Below, one piece after another: positions 22,205 through 31,637 of a stretch of 50,500 nucleotides of DNA. Both the position numbers and the translations under genes were made by a program. Under the pieces are notes generated by a model that saw only the letters and a program-made list of their open reading frames with translations, searched no databases and was not told the DNA's origin. The DNA is from an uncultured Erysipelotrichaceae bacterium (GTDB taxonomy: Bacteria; Bacillota_I; Bacilli_A; Erysipelotrichales; Erysipelotrichaceae), in the NCBI GenBank assembly GCA_902778375.1, contig CACYXJ010000007.1, positions 1 to 50,500 on the forward strand, in the 5' to 3' direction. Within the stretch, counting starts at the first letter, position 1, and every line of letters begins with the position of its first letter.

Positions 22205-23827
22205 ATGAACAAGAAGTTTTTAGCAACTGCTCTGAGTTCTGTTCTCGCTCTGTCTGCAATGGCTGGATGCTCCAACTCCCAGGCCAACACAGGCGGCGGT
22301 GAACCGACACAGGGTGAGCAGACACTGCGCTTCGGTCTGAGCGGATTCGAAGGCGTGTTTGACCCGATTCTGTCCGACAACGTTTATGACAGTTATGTAT
22401 GCTCCTTAATTTTTGAAGGTCTTGTCACAAACGATCCGACAGGCGAAGCTATTCCGAAGCTTGCTACTTGGGAAGTAGACGGAAATGTTTACACTTTCAC
22501 ACTGAAAGACGGCATCAAGTTCTCTGACGGCACACCGCTGACAGCAGAAGACGTTGCTTTCACTTACAACACAATTAAAGAAGAAGACTATGCTGGTCCG
22601 CGTACAGCTGTAGGCGCAGCTATCCAGTCTGTTGAAGTTATCGATGAAAAGACAGTTAAGTTCACAATGACTGAAACTTCTCCGGTCAACATCTGGAACT
22701 TCACATACGGTATCATGTCCAAGGATCACTATGCTCACAGCAGCTTCGAAGAGCTCGCAGCTCTGAACGACCAGCCGCTGGGTTCCGGTCCGGTTGTACT
22801 GAAGGGCTGGGCTGCCAAGCAGTATGTTGACATGGTCAAGAACGAAAACTACTGGGATCCGGACAACGCTCTGAAGATTGACGGCGTCCTGTTCCAGAAC
22901 GTTGAAGAAGATGCTATTCTTGCTGCTCTGCAGAATGGCGAAATCGACTTCTGCCAGCCGGCTGCCAAGGCTGAAAACGTCGAAGCTGTCGAGGGCATGG
23001 ACAATGCTCACCTCGTAAGCTACCTGGCTAACGGCTACACATTCATGTGCTTCAACACAACCAAGCCGACTCTGTCCGACGTCAAGGTTCGTCAGGCTCT
23101 GGTTTATGCTCTGGATCGTGAAAGCTTCCTGCAGGCTGAATACGGTTCTGATCAGTTAGTTTCCTTAGGTATGTGCCCTGTTTCCCCGACTTCCTGGGCT
23201 TATCCGGATGTCAGCGATCTGAACGCATATTCCTATGACCTCGAAAAGGCAGCTGCTCTGCTCGATGAAGCTGGCTGCGTTGACACAGACGGCGACGGTA
23301 TCCGTGAAATGAACGGCGAACCGATGCATCTGCGTTGGCTGGTTTACCCGGAAGCTACATGGCCGGGAACACTGTCCGGTATGGCTTATGACTCCTGGAA
23401 GCAGATCGGCGTTGACCTCGAAATCGTACAGATGGACTTCAACACTGTTGCTGCTACAACAATGGATGCTGAACCGGGCGAAAAGGATTTCGATATCTAC
23501 ACAATGGGCTTCTCTCTGAGCATTGACCCGGATCCGACAGGCGGTCTGTTCGACGCTGACGCTTACAGCGCAGGCGGCTTCAACGCTTCCGGTTTCCGTG
23601 ATGAAAAGTCTCAGGAACTCATGAAGCAGGGTCTGACAGAATTCGATCAGGAAAAGCGTGCTGAAATCTATAAGGAATGGGCTGCTCGTCAGAACGAACT
23701 CGTTCCGACTCTGATCGTTGCCTACAGATCTGAAATCTGGGGAATCAACAACCGTGTACATGGTCTGGATGACATCGGTGTCTACACAGACTTCACACAG
23801 CTCATCTCCAACGTTACACTTGACTAA
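22205..23827 (+). CDS. Oligopeptide ABC transporter substrate-binding lipoprotein
   Basis: The 540-residue protein has a lipoprotein signal (AMAGC, C22) and the SBP_bac_5 pattern: VDGNVYTFTLKDGIKFSDGT, PLTAEDVAFTYNTI, and DVKVRQALVYALDRE. It captures peptides outside the cell and hands them to the membrane pair encoded next. Its codon use is strongly biased, as in highly expressed genes. A long hairpin separates it from the permease genes and probably allows excess binding protein to be made. Confidence 0.9.
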   Translation: MNKKFLATALSSVLALSAMAGCSNSQANTGGGEPTQGEQTLRFGLSGFEGVFDPILSDNVYDSYVCSLIFEGLVTNDPTGEAIPKLATWEVDGNVYTFTLKDGIKFSDGTPLTAEDVAFTYNTIKEEDYAGPRTAVGAAIQSVEVIDEKTVKFTMTETSPVNIWNFTYGIMSKDHYAHSSFEELAALNDQPLGSGPVVLKGWAAKQYVDMVKNENYWDPDNALKIDGVLFQNVEEDAILAALQNGEIDFCQPAAKAENVEAVEGMDNAHLVSYLANGYTFMCFNTTKPTLSDVKVRQALVYALDRESFLQAEYGSDQLVSLGMCPVSPTSWAYPDVSDLNAYSYDLEKAAALLDEAGCVDTDGDGIREMNGEPMHLRWLVYPEATWPGTLSGMAYDSWKQIGVDLEIVQMDFNTVAATTMDAEPGEKDFDIYTMGFSLSIDPDPTGGLFDADAYSAGGFNASGFRDEKSQELMKQGLTEFDQEKRAEIYKEWAARQNELVPTLIVAYRSEIWGINNRVHGLDDIGVYTDFTQLISNVTLD

Positions 23828-23857
23828 TCAGTCTCTGGTTAAAACCGTGTAATTAAC

Positions 23858-23897
23858 ATCGGCAGTGTTGTTCTGCTCAAGAAACAGCACTGCCGAT
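23858..23897 (+). promoter_or_regulatory. Intercistronic hairpin between binding protein and permease genes
   Basis: ATCGGCAGTG pairs perfectly with CACTGCCGAT, with further TGTT/AACA pairing inside. There is no T-run, so it should act as an mRNA stabiliser or weak terminator that lowers expression of the downstream genes. Confidence 0.6.
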
Positions 23898-23981
23898 TCA
23901 TTGCTTTATTCATTTCTCATATTTTGCCAATGTTTTTGAACGCATAACATTGAGAAACTCTTTTGGAAAGGATTGATTATT

Positions 23982-24947
23982 ATGAAAAACTATATAATCA
24001 GAAGACTCCTTCAGATCATTCCGGTATTTCTCGGTATTCTGTTTATCCTGTTCTTCATTGTAGACAGAGCTCCGGGTGGTATCACATCCAACATTATGGA
24101 CCCGAAGATGACGCCGGAACTGAAGGCTGCCCTGAAAGCAAAACTGGATCCTGATCTGCCATTCTATGTAAAGTTCTGGAACTGGCTGGTTGAGGCTGCG
24201 CACGGCAATTTCGGTTTTTCGCAGAAGCACTACAGACCGGTACTCGATGTTATAAAGGACAATATTGGCTGTACATTCGCTTTATCACTGATTGCGATGA
24301 TTTTCTCGATGCTGCTGGGTATTCCTGCCGGCATCATCAGTGCGACAAAACAGTATTCACATCTCGACAACTTCCTGACGATCTTCTCACTGATCGGTCT
24401 GGCATTCCCGACTTTCTTCCTGGGACTTCTGCTTCTGAAGGTTTTTGCCGTAGATCTGAAATGGCTGCCGTCATTTGGTCTGAGTGATCCGAAACTCGCA
24501 AGCGCACCGTTCCTGGTACGGCTTGGCGACTATGCTTATCATCTGATCCTTCCCTGCCTGGTTCTGGGTCTTGCTGAAACTGCAAGCTTCATGCGTTATA
24601 CCCGTTCCAGTATGCTGGAAGTTATCCGTTCCGACTATATCCGTACAGCCCGTGCGAAAGGTCTGTCGGAAAAGGTCGTTATCTATAAGCATGCATTCCG
24701 CAATGCCATGATCCCGATCGTAACCCTGATCGGTTTCAGAATCCCGGGTTTGATTTCCGGTGCGGTCATGACGGAAACGGTATTCTCTCTGCCGGGCGTC
24801 GGCAAGCTGGCTGTCGAAGCGACAACGACCAGAAACTATCCGCTTCTGATCGGCATCAACGCCATGCTGACACTGACAACACTGTTTGCGACACTGGTTG
24901 CGGACCTGCTCTATGCGGCAGTCGATCCGCGAATCAAATATGACTGA
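23982..24947 (+). CDS. Oligopeptide transporter permease, DppB/OppB type
   Basis: The 321-residue protein has six membrane segments. The N-terminal MKNYIIRRLLQIIPVFLGI and the conserved coupling loop (EVIRSDYIRTARAKGLSE followed by KVVIYKHAFRNAMIPIVT), which contacts the ATPases, are typical of the BPD_transp_1 DppB group. Start chosen at 23982 after GGAAAGGA; a TTG nine bases upstream is less likely. It is the second gene of the operon. Confidence 0.9.
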   Translation: MKNYIIRRLLQIIPVFLGILFILFFIVDRAPGGITSNIMDPKMTPELKAALKAKLDPDLPFYVKFWNWLVEAAHGNFGFSQKHYRPVLDVIKDNIGCTFALSLIAMIFSMLLGIPAGIISATKQYSHLDNFLTIFSLIGLAFPTFFLGLLLLKVFAVDLKWLPSFGLSDPKLASAPFLVRLGDYAYHLILPCLVLGLAETASFMRYTRSSMLEVIRSDYIRTARAKGLSEKVVIYKHAFRNAMIPIVTLIGFRIPGLISGAVMTETVFSLPGVGKLAVEATTTRNYPLLIGINAMLTLTTLFATLVADLLYAAVDPRIKYD

Positions 24948-24962
24948 GGAGGGGGCTGAGTT

Positions 24963-25856
24963 ATGACTGAATTATCTCGTAATGAGCAGATTAAACTGGC
25001 CGCCAAAAAAGATTCCTACTGGCGCGGTGTATGGAGACGTCTGAAACAGAACCGTCTTGCCATGATCTCGCTTGTCATCCTCGCGATCATTATTCTTGCA
25101 TGTATCTTTGTGCCGATGTTCTCCGGTTACTCCATGTATCAGACAGCACCGGCAGAAGCCAACCAGGCACCGAACGCACAGCATCTCTTCGGAACCGACA
25201 AGATCGGACGTGACCTGTTTGTCCGTCTGTTCTACGGCGGACGTATTTCCCTGGGTGTCGCTGTTGCCGTAACTGCTCTGGAATGCCTGATCGGCGTTGT
25301 CCTCGGATCCATTTCAGGATTCTTCGGCGGACTTGTTGATACCATCATCATGCGTATTTCGGAAATCTTCATGAGCTTCCCGTTCCTGATGATCTGTATC
25401 ACACTGCAGTCAGTATTCGGAAACTCGATTCCGACTCTGATCGTTATCCTCGCCGTTCTTTCCTGGCCGAGTATTGCCCGTATCGTCCGCGGACAGATTC
25501 TGTCTCTGCGTGAGATGGATTACATGGAAGCCTGCCGCGCTCTTGGTATCTCCAACAAGCAGCAGATCTTCAAACACCTGTTCCCGAACGTTCTGGCTTA
25601 CATTATCGTTTACGTTACCCTGTCGATGGCAAGCGTTATCCTGACCGAAACTTCACTGAGTTTCCTTGGTCTGGGTGTCAACCCGCCGACACCGACATGG
25701 GGTAACCTGATTCAGGAAGCCCGTAACCTGCTGGTTCTGCAGCAGAAGTGGTGGTACTGGATTCCGCCGGGAATTTCGATTTTCCTGACGATTCTCTGCT
25801 TCAACATTCTTGGTGACGGTCTGCGTGACGCAATTGACCCGAAGATGCAGAAATAA
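24963..25856 (+). CDS. Oligopeptide transporter permease, DppC/OppC type
   Basis: The 297-residue protein has the N-terminal OppC_N segment (RRLKQNRLAMISLVILAII), the HLFGTDKIGRDLFVRLFYGG motif and the MDYMEACRALGISNKQQIFKHL coupling loop. It pairs with the DppB permease to form the membrane channel. It starts 15 bases after that gene with a GGAGGGGG site. Confidence 0.9.
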   Translation: MTELSRNEQIKLAAKKDSYWRGVWRRLKQNRLAMISLVILAIIILACIFVPMFSGYSMYQTAPAEANQAPNAQHLFGTDKIGRDLFVRLFYGGRISLGVAVAVTALECLIGVVLGSISGFFGGLVDTIIMRISEIFMSFPFLMICITLQSVFGNSIPTLIVILAVLSWPSIARIVRGQILSLREMDYMEACRALGISNKQQIFKHLFPNVLAYIIVYVTLSMASVILTETSLSFLGLGVNPPTPTWGNLIQEARNLLVLQQKWWYWIPPGISIFLTILCFNILGDGLRDAIDPKMQK

Positions 25857-25871
25857 GGAGGGTGCAGAAAA

Positions 25872-26864
25872 ATGACAGAAACAAATACAAGAACACCGCT
25901 CCTGCAGGTCAAGAACCTGAAAACATATTTCCACAGTCATTCAGGAGTTGTTAAAGCTGTTGATGATGTTTCCTTTGAAGTCTATCAGGGTGAAACACTT
26001 GGTATCGTCGGTGAGTCCGGATGCGGAAAATCCATTACATGTATGTCGCTTGCACAGCTGGTAGAATGCCCGCCGGGAAGATATGAAGGCGGCGAGATTC
26101 TGCTCGAAGGCCAGGACATGCTGAAACTGTCCGATGCCGAACTGCGTCATATCCGCGGCAACAAGATTTCCTATATTTTCCAGGAACCGATGACATCTCT
26201 GAACCCGGTCTTCAAGATCGGTTATCAGATCGAGGAAGTTCTGATGCTGCATCAGGGCCTTTCCAAGGAAGAAGCAAGAGCCCGTGCAATTGAAGCACTG
26301 GATCTGGTCCGTATTCCGAACCCGGAACGTATCGTCGATGAGTATCCGTTCGCTCTGTCCGGCGGCATGCGTCAGCGTGTCATGATTGCAATGGCTCTGG
26401 CCTGCAATCCGAAGCTGCTGGTTGCCGACGAACCGACAACGGCTCTGGATGTTACGATTCAGGCACAGGTTCTGGATCTGATGAACAATCTGAAAAAACA
26501 GATTGATACATCGATTCTGTTTATCACTCATGACCTTTCCGTCATTGCTGAAATGGCTGACCGTGTCATGGTCATGTATGCCGGCAAAGTCGTGGAACTT
26601 GCTGACGTCAATACGATTTTTGAGAATCCGCTTCATCCGTATACACGCGGTCTGATCGGATCCCGTCCTGACATGAGCACAAGCAGCACCCGCCTGAATG
26701 TCATCCCCGGCAACGTACCGGACCTTTCCGATCTGCCGGAAGGATGCTCCTTCGGACCCCGCTGCAGTCTTGTCTGCGATCAATGCAAAGCCGGAGTTCC
26801 TGAACTCGTCGAAGTCGAGCCGGGACACTTCGTACGCTGCTTCGTAACGGGAGGTAAGAAATAA
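25872..26864 (+). CDS. Oligopeptide transporter ATPase, DppD/OppD type
   Basis: The 330-residue protein has Walker A GESGCGKS, signature LSGGMRQRV, Walker B LLVADEPTTALD and the switch histidine ITHDL. The C-terminal Cys-rich segment (GCSFGPRCSLVCDQC) is the oligopeptide-specific domain that can bind an Fe-S cluster. It powers uptake with DppF. Its stop overlaps the start of the next gene by one base. Confidence 0.9.
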   Translation: MTETNTRTPLLQVKNLKTYFHSHSGVVKAVDDVSFEVYQGETLGIVGESGCGKSITCMSLAQLVECPPGRYEGGEILLEGQDMLKLSDAELRHIRGNKISYIFQEPMTSLNPVFKIGYQIEEVLMLHQGLSKEEARARAIEALDLVRIPNPERIVDEYPFALSGGMRQRVMIAMALACNPKLLVADEPTTALDVTIQAQVLDLMNNLKKQIDTSILFITHDLSVIAEMADRVMVMYAGKVVELADVNTIFENPLHPYTRGLIGSRPDMSTSSTRLNVIPGNVPDLSDLPEGCSFGPRCSLVCDQCKAGVPELVEVEPGHFVRCFVTGGKK

Positions 26865-27871
26865 TGACAACGGAAAACAAGAATCTGATTGAAGTCCGCC
26901 ATTTAAAGAAATACTTCCCGATCAAGGGCGGTGTATTCAGGAGCAAGGTCGGCGACGTCAAGGCTGTCGACGATGTATCCTTCGTCATTCCCAAGGGTAA
27001 AGTCATGGGTCTGGTAGGTGAATCCGGATGCGGCAAGTCCACGACCGGACGTACCCTGCTGAGACTGCTGGAACCGACGGAAGGCGAAATGCTGTATGAA
27101 GGCACGGATATCTTCAAACTCAGCCAGAAGGAACTGAAGCCGTACCGCACAAAGATGCAGATCGTATTCCAGGATCCGTATTCTTCCCTGAATCCGCGTC
27201 TGCCGATCTATGACATCATCGGTGAGGCAATGCTCGAACATAAACTCGTTGCCAACCGTGAGGAAATGATGAATAAAGTCTATGAACTGATGGACAAGTG
27301 CGGACTGTTCCCGGAACAGGCCGGCCGTTATCCGCATCAGTTCTCGGGCGGTCAGAGACAGCGTATCTGCATTGCCAGAGCCCTGGCTGTGGATCCGGAA
27401 TTCGTCGTCTGCGACGAAGCTGTTTCCGCTCTGGACGTTTCCATCCAGTCACAGATCATCAACCTGCTGAAAGACCTGCAGGAAGACCTCGGGCTGACAT
27501 ATCTCTTCATTTCTCATGACCTTTCCGTCGTCAAGTTCATCTCCGACGCGGTCGGTGTCATGTATCTTGGTGAAATCGTCGAGATGGGTTCCAAGGAACA
27601 GATCTTCGATCATTTCACACATCCGTATACGGAAGCGCTGCTTTCCGCTGCCCCGTCGTTTGACCCGCGCAAGCGCAACAACGCCAACCGTATCATCCTT
27701 CAGGGTGATCTGCCGTCCCCGAGCAATCCTCCGAGCGGATGCCGTTTCCATACCCGCTGCCCGTTTGCGACAGAGAGGTGCAAGACAGAAGTACCGCAGA
27801 CATATGAAGTCGAGCCGGGCCACACTGTCAAATGTCACTTCGCTATGGAAAGAGCAGCGAAAAAGGGCTGA
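26864..27871 (+). CDS. Oligopeptide transporter ATPase, DppF/OppF type
   Basis: The 335-residue protein has Walker A GESGCGKSTTGR, signature [15 protein letters not shown], the DppF form of Walker B ([15 protein letters not shown]) with Ala where DppD has Pro, and a Cys-rich C-terminus (CRFHTRCPFATERC). It pairs with the DppD ATPase upstream, whose stop it overlaps. Confidence 0.9.
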   Translation: MTTENKNLIEVRHLKKYFPIKGGVFRSKVGDVKAVDDVSFVIPKGKVMGLVGESGCGKSTTGRTLLRLLEPTEGEMLYEGTDIFKLSQKELKPYRTKMQIVFQDPYSSLNPRLPIYDIIGEAMLEHKLVANREEMMNKVYELMDKCGLFPEQAGRYPHQFSGGQRQRICIARALAVDPEFVVCDEAVSALDVSIQSQIINLLKDLQEDLGLTYLFISHDLSVVKFISDAVGVMYLGEIVEMGSKEQIFDHFTHPYTEALLSAAPSFDPRKRNNANRIILQGDLPSPSNPPSGCRFHTRCPFATERCKTEVPQTYEVEPGHTVKCHFAMERAAKKG

Positions 27872-27879
27872 TCCGCTGA

Positions 27880-28140
27880 ATGCTGTTTAACAGTAAGGAC
27901 CGCGTAGACCGCGATCTTGAAAAGATCAGGGAAGCAAACCTGACGCCGGAGCAGTTGACGAAGAAACGGGAAAAAGAAAAAGCGGAAAAGGAAAGGCATG
28001 CGGCGCAGGTCGAAGGCTGGACCTGGAAAGACACACTGGCAATGACCATTGCGATCATTGAGGTGGTCCTGCCATTCATGCTTGTGTTCGCTGCCGTTAT
28101 GGCACTCGTATTCATGTTCTTCGTCTGGATGGCAAACTGA
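27880..28140 (+). CDS. Small membrane protein at the end of the transporter operon
   Basis: The 86-residue product has a highly charged helical N-terminus (residues 10-45, KKREKEKAEKERHAAQ) and one or two hydrophobic segments in the second half (TLAMTIAIIEVVLPFMLVFA, then AVMALVFMFFVWM). It starts 9 bases after the DppF stop and ends at a terminator, so it belongs to the operon. I know no family with this layout; it may be an accessory subunit or regulator of the transporter. Confidence 0.6.
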   Translation: MLFNSKDRVDRDLEKIREANLTPEQLTKKREKEKAEKERHAAQVEGWTWKDTLAMTIAIIEVVLPFMLVFAAVMALVFMFFVWMAN

Positions 28141-28154
28141 TAATCAACGGAATC

Positions 28155-28181
28155 AAAGAGCAGGTTTTCCTGCTCTTTCTT
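28155..28181 (+). terminator. Terminator of the first transporter operon
   Basis: AAAGAGCAGG, loop TTTT, CCTGCTCTTT, then a T-rich tail. Confidence 0.85.
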
Positions 28182-28197
28182 TGAAAGGAATGAAACA

Positions 28198-29898
28198 ATG
28201 GAAAAATTCAAAGATCTGGAGTATGTACGTCCCTCAGCAGAAGCTGCCGAAGCAGCTTTGAAGGAACAGCTTGCGGCTTTCAAAAACGCAGCAGGCTATG
28301 CTGAAGCCAAAGCAGCATTTCTGAAGCGGCAGGACCTCATTGCCGAATTCAGAACCATGCAGGTGCTGGCTGGCATCCGCTCCAACATGAACACTGCTGA
28401 TGCTTTCTATCGTGAAGAGGAAGACTATTTCAATACCGTCACACCGAAACTCAGCATCGTACTGAAAGAATTCAACGAGGCGGTTGCCGGCAGTCCGTTC
28501 CGTCCCGAATTCGAAAAGGAATACGGATCGCAGCTGTTCAAGCTGCTGGATGCGGACATCCGTACCAACAGTGAGGAAATCGTTGCCGAAAAGATTGAAG
28601 AGGCGAAGATTGCCAGCGAGTACACCCGCACTGCGGCTTCCTGCAAGACGATGTTCCGCGGCGAGGAGTGCAATTTCTACGGACTGCTCAGACATATGCT
28701 TTCGACTGACAGGGAGGAACGCCGTGATGCCATGATGGCCTGGGCGGATCTTTACGAGTCGGCTTCGAAGAATCTTGAAGAGCAGTATGCGAAACTCTGT
28801 CAGCTGCGCCGCACGGAAGCGGAAAAGCTCGGCTTTGACAGCTATATTGACATGATCTATCTTTCCCGTCACCGTTTCGACTACACGGCGGCTGATATCG
28901 AAAAATTCCGTGATGCCGTGGCGAAGTATGTCGTACCGGCTGCGGTGAAGATCAGGGAAGCACAAAGAGAACGCCTCGGTGTCGAAAAACTGGAATACTA
29001 TGATGAAAGCCTGCTGTTTCCGGGCGGAAACTCCACCCCGGACAAGGATACCCAGGGTATGATCGACGCGGCCCAGAAGATGTACCGCGAACTTTCGCCG
29101 GAGACAGGCGAATTCTTCGACTTCATGGTCGAGCATGGCCTGTTCGATCTGGAGACAAGAGCCGGCAAGCATCTGGGCGGTTACTGCACCCAGCTGATGA
29201 AGTACAAGGCACCGTTCATCTTCTCGAATTTCAACGGTTCCTCCGCCGATACGGAAGTGCTCACACACGAAGCCGGACATGCCTTTGAAGGATATGTGGC
29301 TTCCCGTGTGCAGGAACTGATGGAATACCGTCACTCGACATCCGAGATCAACGAGATCCACTCCATGGGTATGGAATTCTTCACCGATCCCTGGTATAAC
29401 CTGTTCTATCCGGAAGGAGAAGGCGACCGCTACCGTTTCGAGCATTTGAGCAAGAGCCTGGAAGTGATCACCTATCTTGTCAGTGTGGATGAATTCCAGC
29501 ACCGTGTTTTCGAAGGCGAGCAGCCGGATGCGGCGGGTCTGAGAAAGATCTGGAAGGATATCGAACAGAAGTATCTGCCATGGCGCAGCTATGACGGCAA
29601 CGAATTCCTGGAGAGCGGCGGTTTCTGGATGCAGAAGCAGCACATCTTCATGTATCCGTTCTATTATGTCGACTACGCCCTGGCCGCGATGTGCGCACTG
29701 CAGTTCTTCCTGCGCATGCGCAAGGACCGCGATGAAGCATGGAGCGCTTATCTGAAACTCTGCCGTCTGGGCGGAAGTCTTGGCTATTTCGATCTGCTGG
29801 AAGCAGTCGGTCTCAACAACCCGTTCCGTGAGGAAACGGTCCGGGATGTTGTCAGCGGTGTTCAGGAAGTTATCGATGAACTTGAAAAAGCAATCTGA
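28198..29898 (+). CDS. pepF: M3 family oligoendopeptidase (PepF type)
   Basis: The 566-residue zinc peptidase has HEAGH at 357-361 and the downstream glutamate of the M3 family in TSEINEIHSM (about 383-390). Oligoendopeptidase F cuts peptides of roughly 7-17 residues in the cytoplasm. It starts 17 bases after the terminator of the transporter operon, so it has its own control, but the pairing with a peptide importer makes sense: the importer brings peptides in and PepF cuts them. Confidence 0.9.
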   Translation: MEKFKDLEYVRPSAEAAEAALKEQLAAFKNAAGYAEAKAAFLKRQDLIAEFRTMQVLAGIRSNMNTADAFYREEEDYFNTVTPKLSIVLKEFNEAVAGSPFRPEFEKEYGSQLFKLLDADIRTNSEEIVAEKIEEAKIASEYTRTAASCKTMFRGEECNFYGLLRHMLSTDREERRDAMMAWADLYESASKNLEEQYAKLCQLRRTEAEKLGFDSYIDMIYLSRHRFDYTAADIEKFRDAVAKYVVPAAVKIREAQRERLGVEKLEYYDESLLFPGGNSTPDKDTQGMIDAAQKMYRELSPETGEFFDFMVEHGLFDLETRAGKHLGGYCTQLMKYKAPFIFSNFNGSSADTEVLTHEAGHAFEGYVASRVQELMEYRHSTSEINEIHSMGMEFFTDPWYNLFYPEGEGDRYRFEHLSKSLEVITYLVSVDEFQHRVFEGEQPDAAGLRKIWKDIEQKYLPWRSYDGNEFLESGGFWMQKQHIFMYPFYYVDYALAAMCALQFFLRMRKDRDEAWSAYLKLCRLGGSLGYFDLLEAVGLNNPFREETVRDVVSGVQEVIDELEKAI

Positions 29899-29922
29899 GG
29901 AAAAACAGAGGAGAAAATAGAA

Positions 29923-31059
29923 ATGTTAATCAAAAACGGCATGATCCACGACATGGTTCAAAGAGAACCCTACAAAGCAGATCTTCTGATCGAAGACGGA
30001 AAGATCAAGGCCATCGGCACTGATCTTCCGGAGGAAGGCGAAGTCTTCGACGCAGCCGGACTCGATGTCTATCCCGGTTTCATCGATGCTCATTCCCACC
30101 TCGGACTGGATGGCTACGGAATCGGTTTCGAAGGTGCTGACTACAATGAAATGAATGACATCTGCACCCCGCAGCTGAGAGCCATTGACAGCTACAATCC
30201 GCTTGACCCGAGTGTGAAGCACGCCGCACTTGGCGGTGTCACGACTGTCGCTACCGGTCAGGGCAGTTCCAATGCCATCGGCGGCACATGGATCGCTGTC
30301 AAGACAACGGGATGCTGTGTCGATGACGCGATCATCAAGGATCCGGTTGCCATGAAAGGCGCGCTCGGCGAAAACCCGAAGAGATGCTACAGGGACAAGG
30401 GCAACAGCGCCCGTATGTCCACGGCCGCCGTCGTCCGCAATATGATGTTCAAGGCGAAGGAATATCTGGCCAAGAAGGAAGCGGCCGGAGACGACCTCTC
30501 CAAGATGCCGGCATTCGATTTCAAGTGCGAAGCGATGATTCCGGTACTGAAGAAGGAAATCCCGCTCAAGATGCATGCCCACCAGGCAAATGACATCCTG
30601 ACAGCAATCCGTCTGGCAAAGGAATTCGATGTCAATCTGACACTCGAACATGTCACGGAAGGCCATCTGATCGCTGACAAGCTGGCAGAAACTGATTACA
30701 TGATGGCAGTCGGTCCGTCCCTGACACATGCTTCCAAGTTCGAACTGCAGAACAAGTCCTGGACGACACCGGGCATTCTGGCTGCCAAGGGCTGCCATGT
30801 ATCGATCATCACCGACGCTCCGGTCATCCCCCAGCAGTATCTGCCGCTTTGCGCAAGTCTTGCTGTAAAGGCCGGCATGGACGAATTTGAAGCCCTCAAG
30901 GCAATCACCATCAATCCGGCGGAACATATCGGCGTTGCTGACAGAGTCGGTTCCCTGGAAGTGGGAAAAGATGCTGACATCGTCGTCTATGAAGGTTCAC
31001 CGCTGGAGAATTCCTCCACCATCAGACTCGTGCTGATCGACGGCAACATCATCAACTGA
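29923..31059 (+). CDS. Amidohydrolase family metal-dependent hydrolase
   Basis: The 378-residue protein has the barrel amidohydrolase start (MLIKNGMIHDM, VDYPGFIDAHSHLG with the metal-binding H57-x-H59) and the C-terminal KDADIVV strand that completes the small domain. The GVTTVATGQGSSNAIGGTW loop, HAHQANDILTAIRLA and NPAEHIGVADRVGSLEVGKD resemble imidazolonepropionase-like and isoaspartyl dipeptidase-like hydrolases. The substrate is not clear; a role in dipeptide or cyclic amide breakdown fits the neighbours. It follows pepF by 24 bases. Confidence 0.8.
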   Translation: MLIKNGMIHDMVQREPYKADLLIEDGKIKAIGTDLPEEGEVFDAAGLDVYPGFIDAHSHLGLDGYGIGFEGADYNEMNDICTPQLRAIDSYNPLDPSVKHAALGGVTTVATGQGSSNAIGGTWIAVKTTGCCVDDAIIKDPVAMKGALGENPKRCYRDKGNSARMSTAAVVRNMMFKAKEYLAKKEAAGDDLSKMPAFDFKCEAMIPVLKKEIPLKMHAHQANDILTAIRLAKEFDVNLTLEHVTEGHLIADKLAETDYMMAVGPSLTHASKFELQNKSWTTPGILAAKGCHVSIITDAPVIPQQYLPLCASLAVKAGMDEFEALKAITINPAEHIGVADRVGSLEVGKDADIVVYEGSPLENSSTIRLVLIDGNIIN

Positions 31060-31071
31060 ATCAATCAGATC

Positions 31072-31106
31072 AACGGCTGCGGTTCCCCATGACCGCGCCG
31101 TTTTTT
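31072..31106 (+). terminator. Terminator after the amidohydrolase
   Basis: AACGG-CTG-CGGT, loop TCCCCATG, ACCG-CG-CCGTT, then TTTTT. Confidence 0.75.
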
Positions 31107-31116
31107 ACATTGGTGC

Positions 31117-31147
31117 TTGCATGTATCCGATTCCGGCATTGTATAAT
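31117..31147 (+). promoter_or_regulatory. Promoter of the GNAT and esterase genes
   Basis: TATAAT (31142-31147) with TTGCAT (31117-31122) at a long 19-base spacer. The leader before the ATG at 31165 is very short and has no ribosome site. Confidence 0.45.
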
Positions 31148-31164
31148 GGACATGGATAACTGTT

Positions 31165-31623
31165 ATGGCTAGACTGATCGTACCTGAACTAAGTGAAATG
31201 AATTATCGCAAAAAGCTTCTGGAACATGCGGGAACCATGTCCTTTCATCATGGCACGGTTCCGTTCCCGGAAGAGGAATGGCCGGAATTCTACCGCGAGT
31301 GGGTAGGAAAGGATGAAAAGGACAGATATTTTGCCTACATCTACTGCGGCGGCTGCGAGGATTTTACCGGCATGGTCTCCTACCATTATGACGAAAACGA
31401 AAAGGGACACGTTGTCGATGTCCTGGTGGAGAAAGCCCGCCGTCATTGCGGCTATGGCTCCTCCGGCATCCGGCTGCTGCAGGACGTTGCAAAACAGAAC
31501 GATATCAGCCGTTTTATCGCCCCGGTGGAAAAGGGCAATGACGCGGCTGCCTTCTTTGAGAATCTCGGTTTTACAAAAGACCATGAAACGGCTGATGCCG
31601 TTGTATATACACTTGAGTTCTAA
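31165..31623 (+). CDS. GNAT family N-acetyltransferase
   Basis: The 152-residue protein shows the GNAT order: strand-helix start, FTGMVSYHYDENEKGHVVDV then LVEKARRHCGYGSSGIRLLQ, which contains the acetyl-CoA binding loop R-x-x-G-x-G/S, and a C-terminal AFFENLGFTKDHETADAVVY motif. The acceptor is unknown. The lack of a ribosome site before the ATG is odd and fits a leaderless or near-leaderless mRNA. The esterase gene follows 14 bases after the stop. Confidence 0.8.
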   Translation: MARLIVPELSEMNYRKKLLEHAGTMSFHHGTVPFPEEEWPEFYREWVGKDEKDRYFAYIYCGGCEDFTGMVSYHYDENEKGHVVDVLVEKARRHCGYGSSGIRLLQDVAKQNDISRFIAPVEKGNDAAAFFENLGFTKDHETADAVVYTLEF

Positions 31624-31637
31624 GGAGGAATTGAAGA

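Noticed and set aside
28234..29643. 469-codon minus-strand frame opposite pepF
   Set aside because: No motifs; pepF on the plus strand has an intact zinc site.
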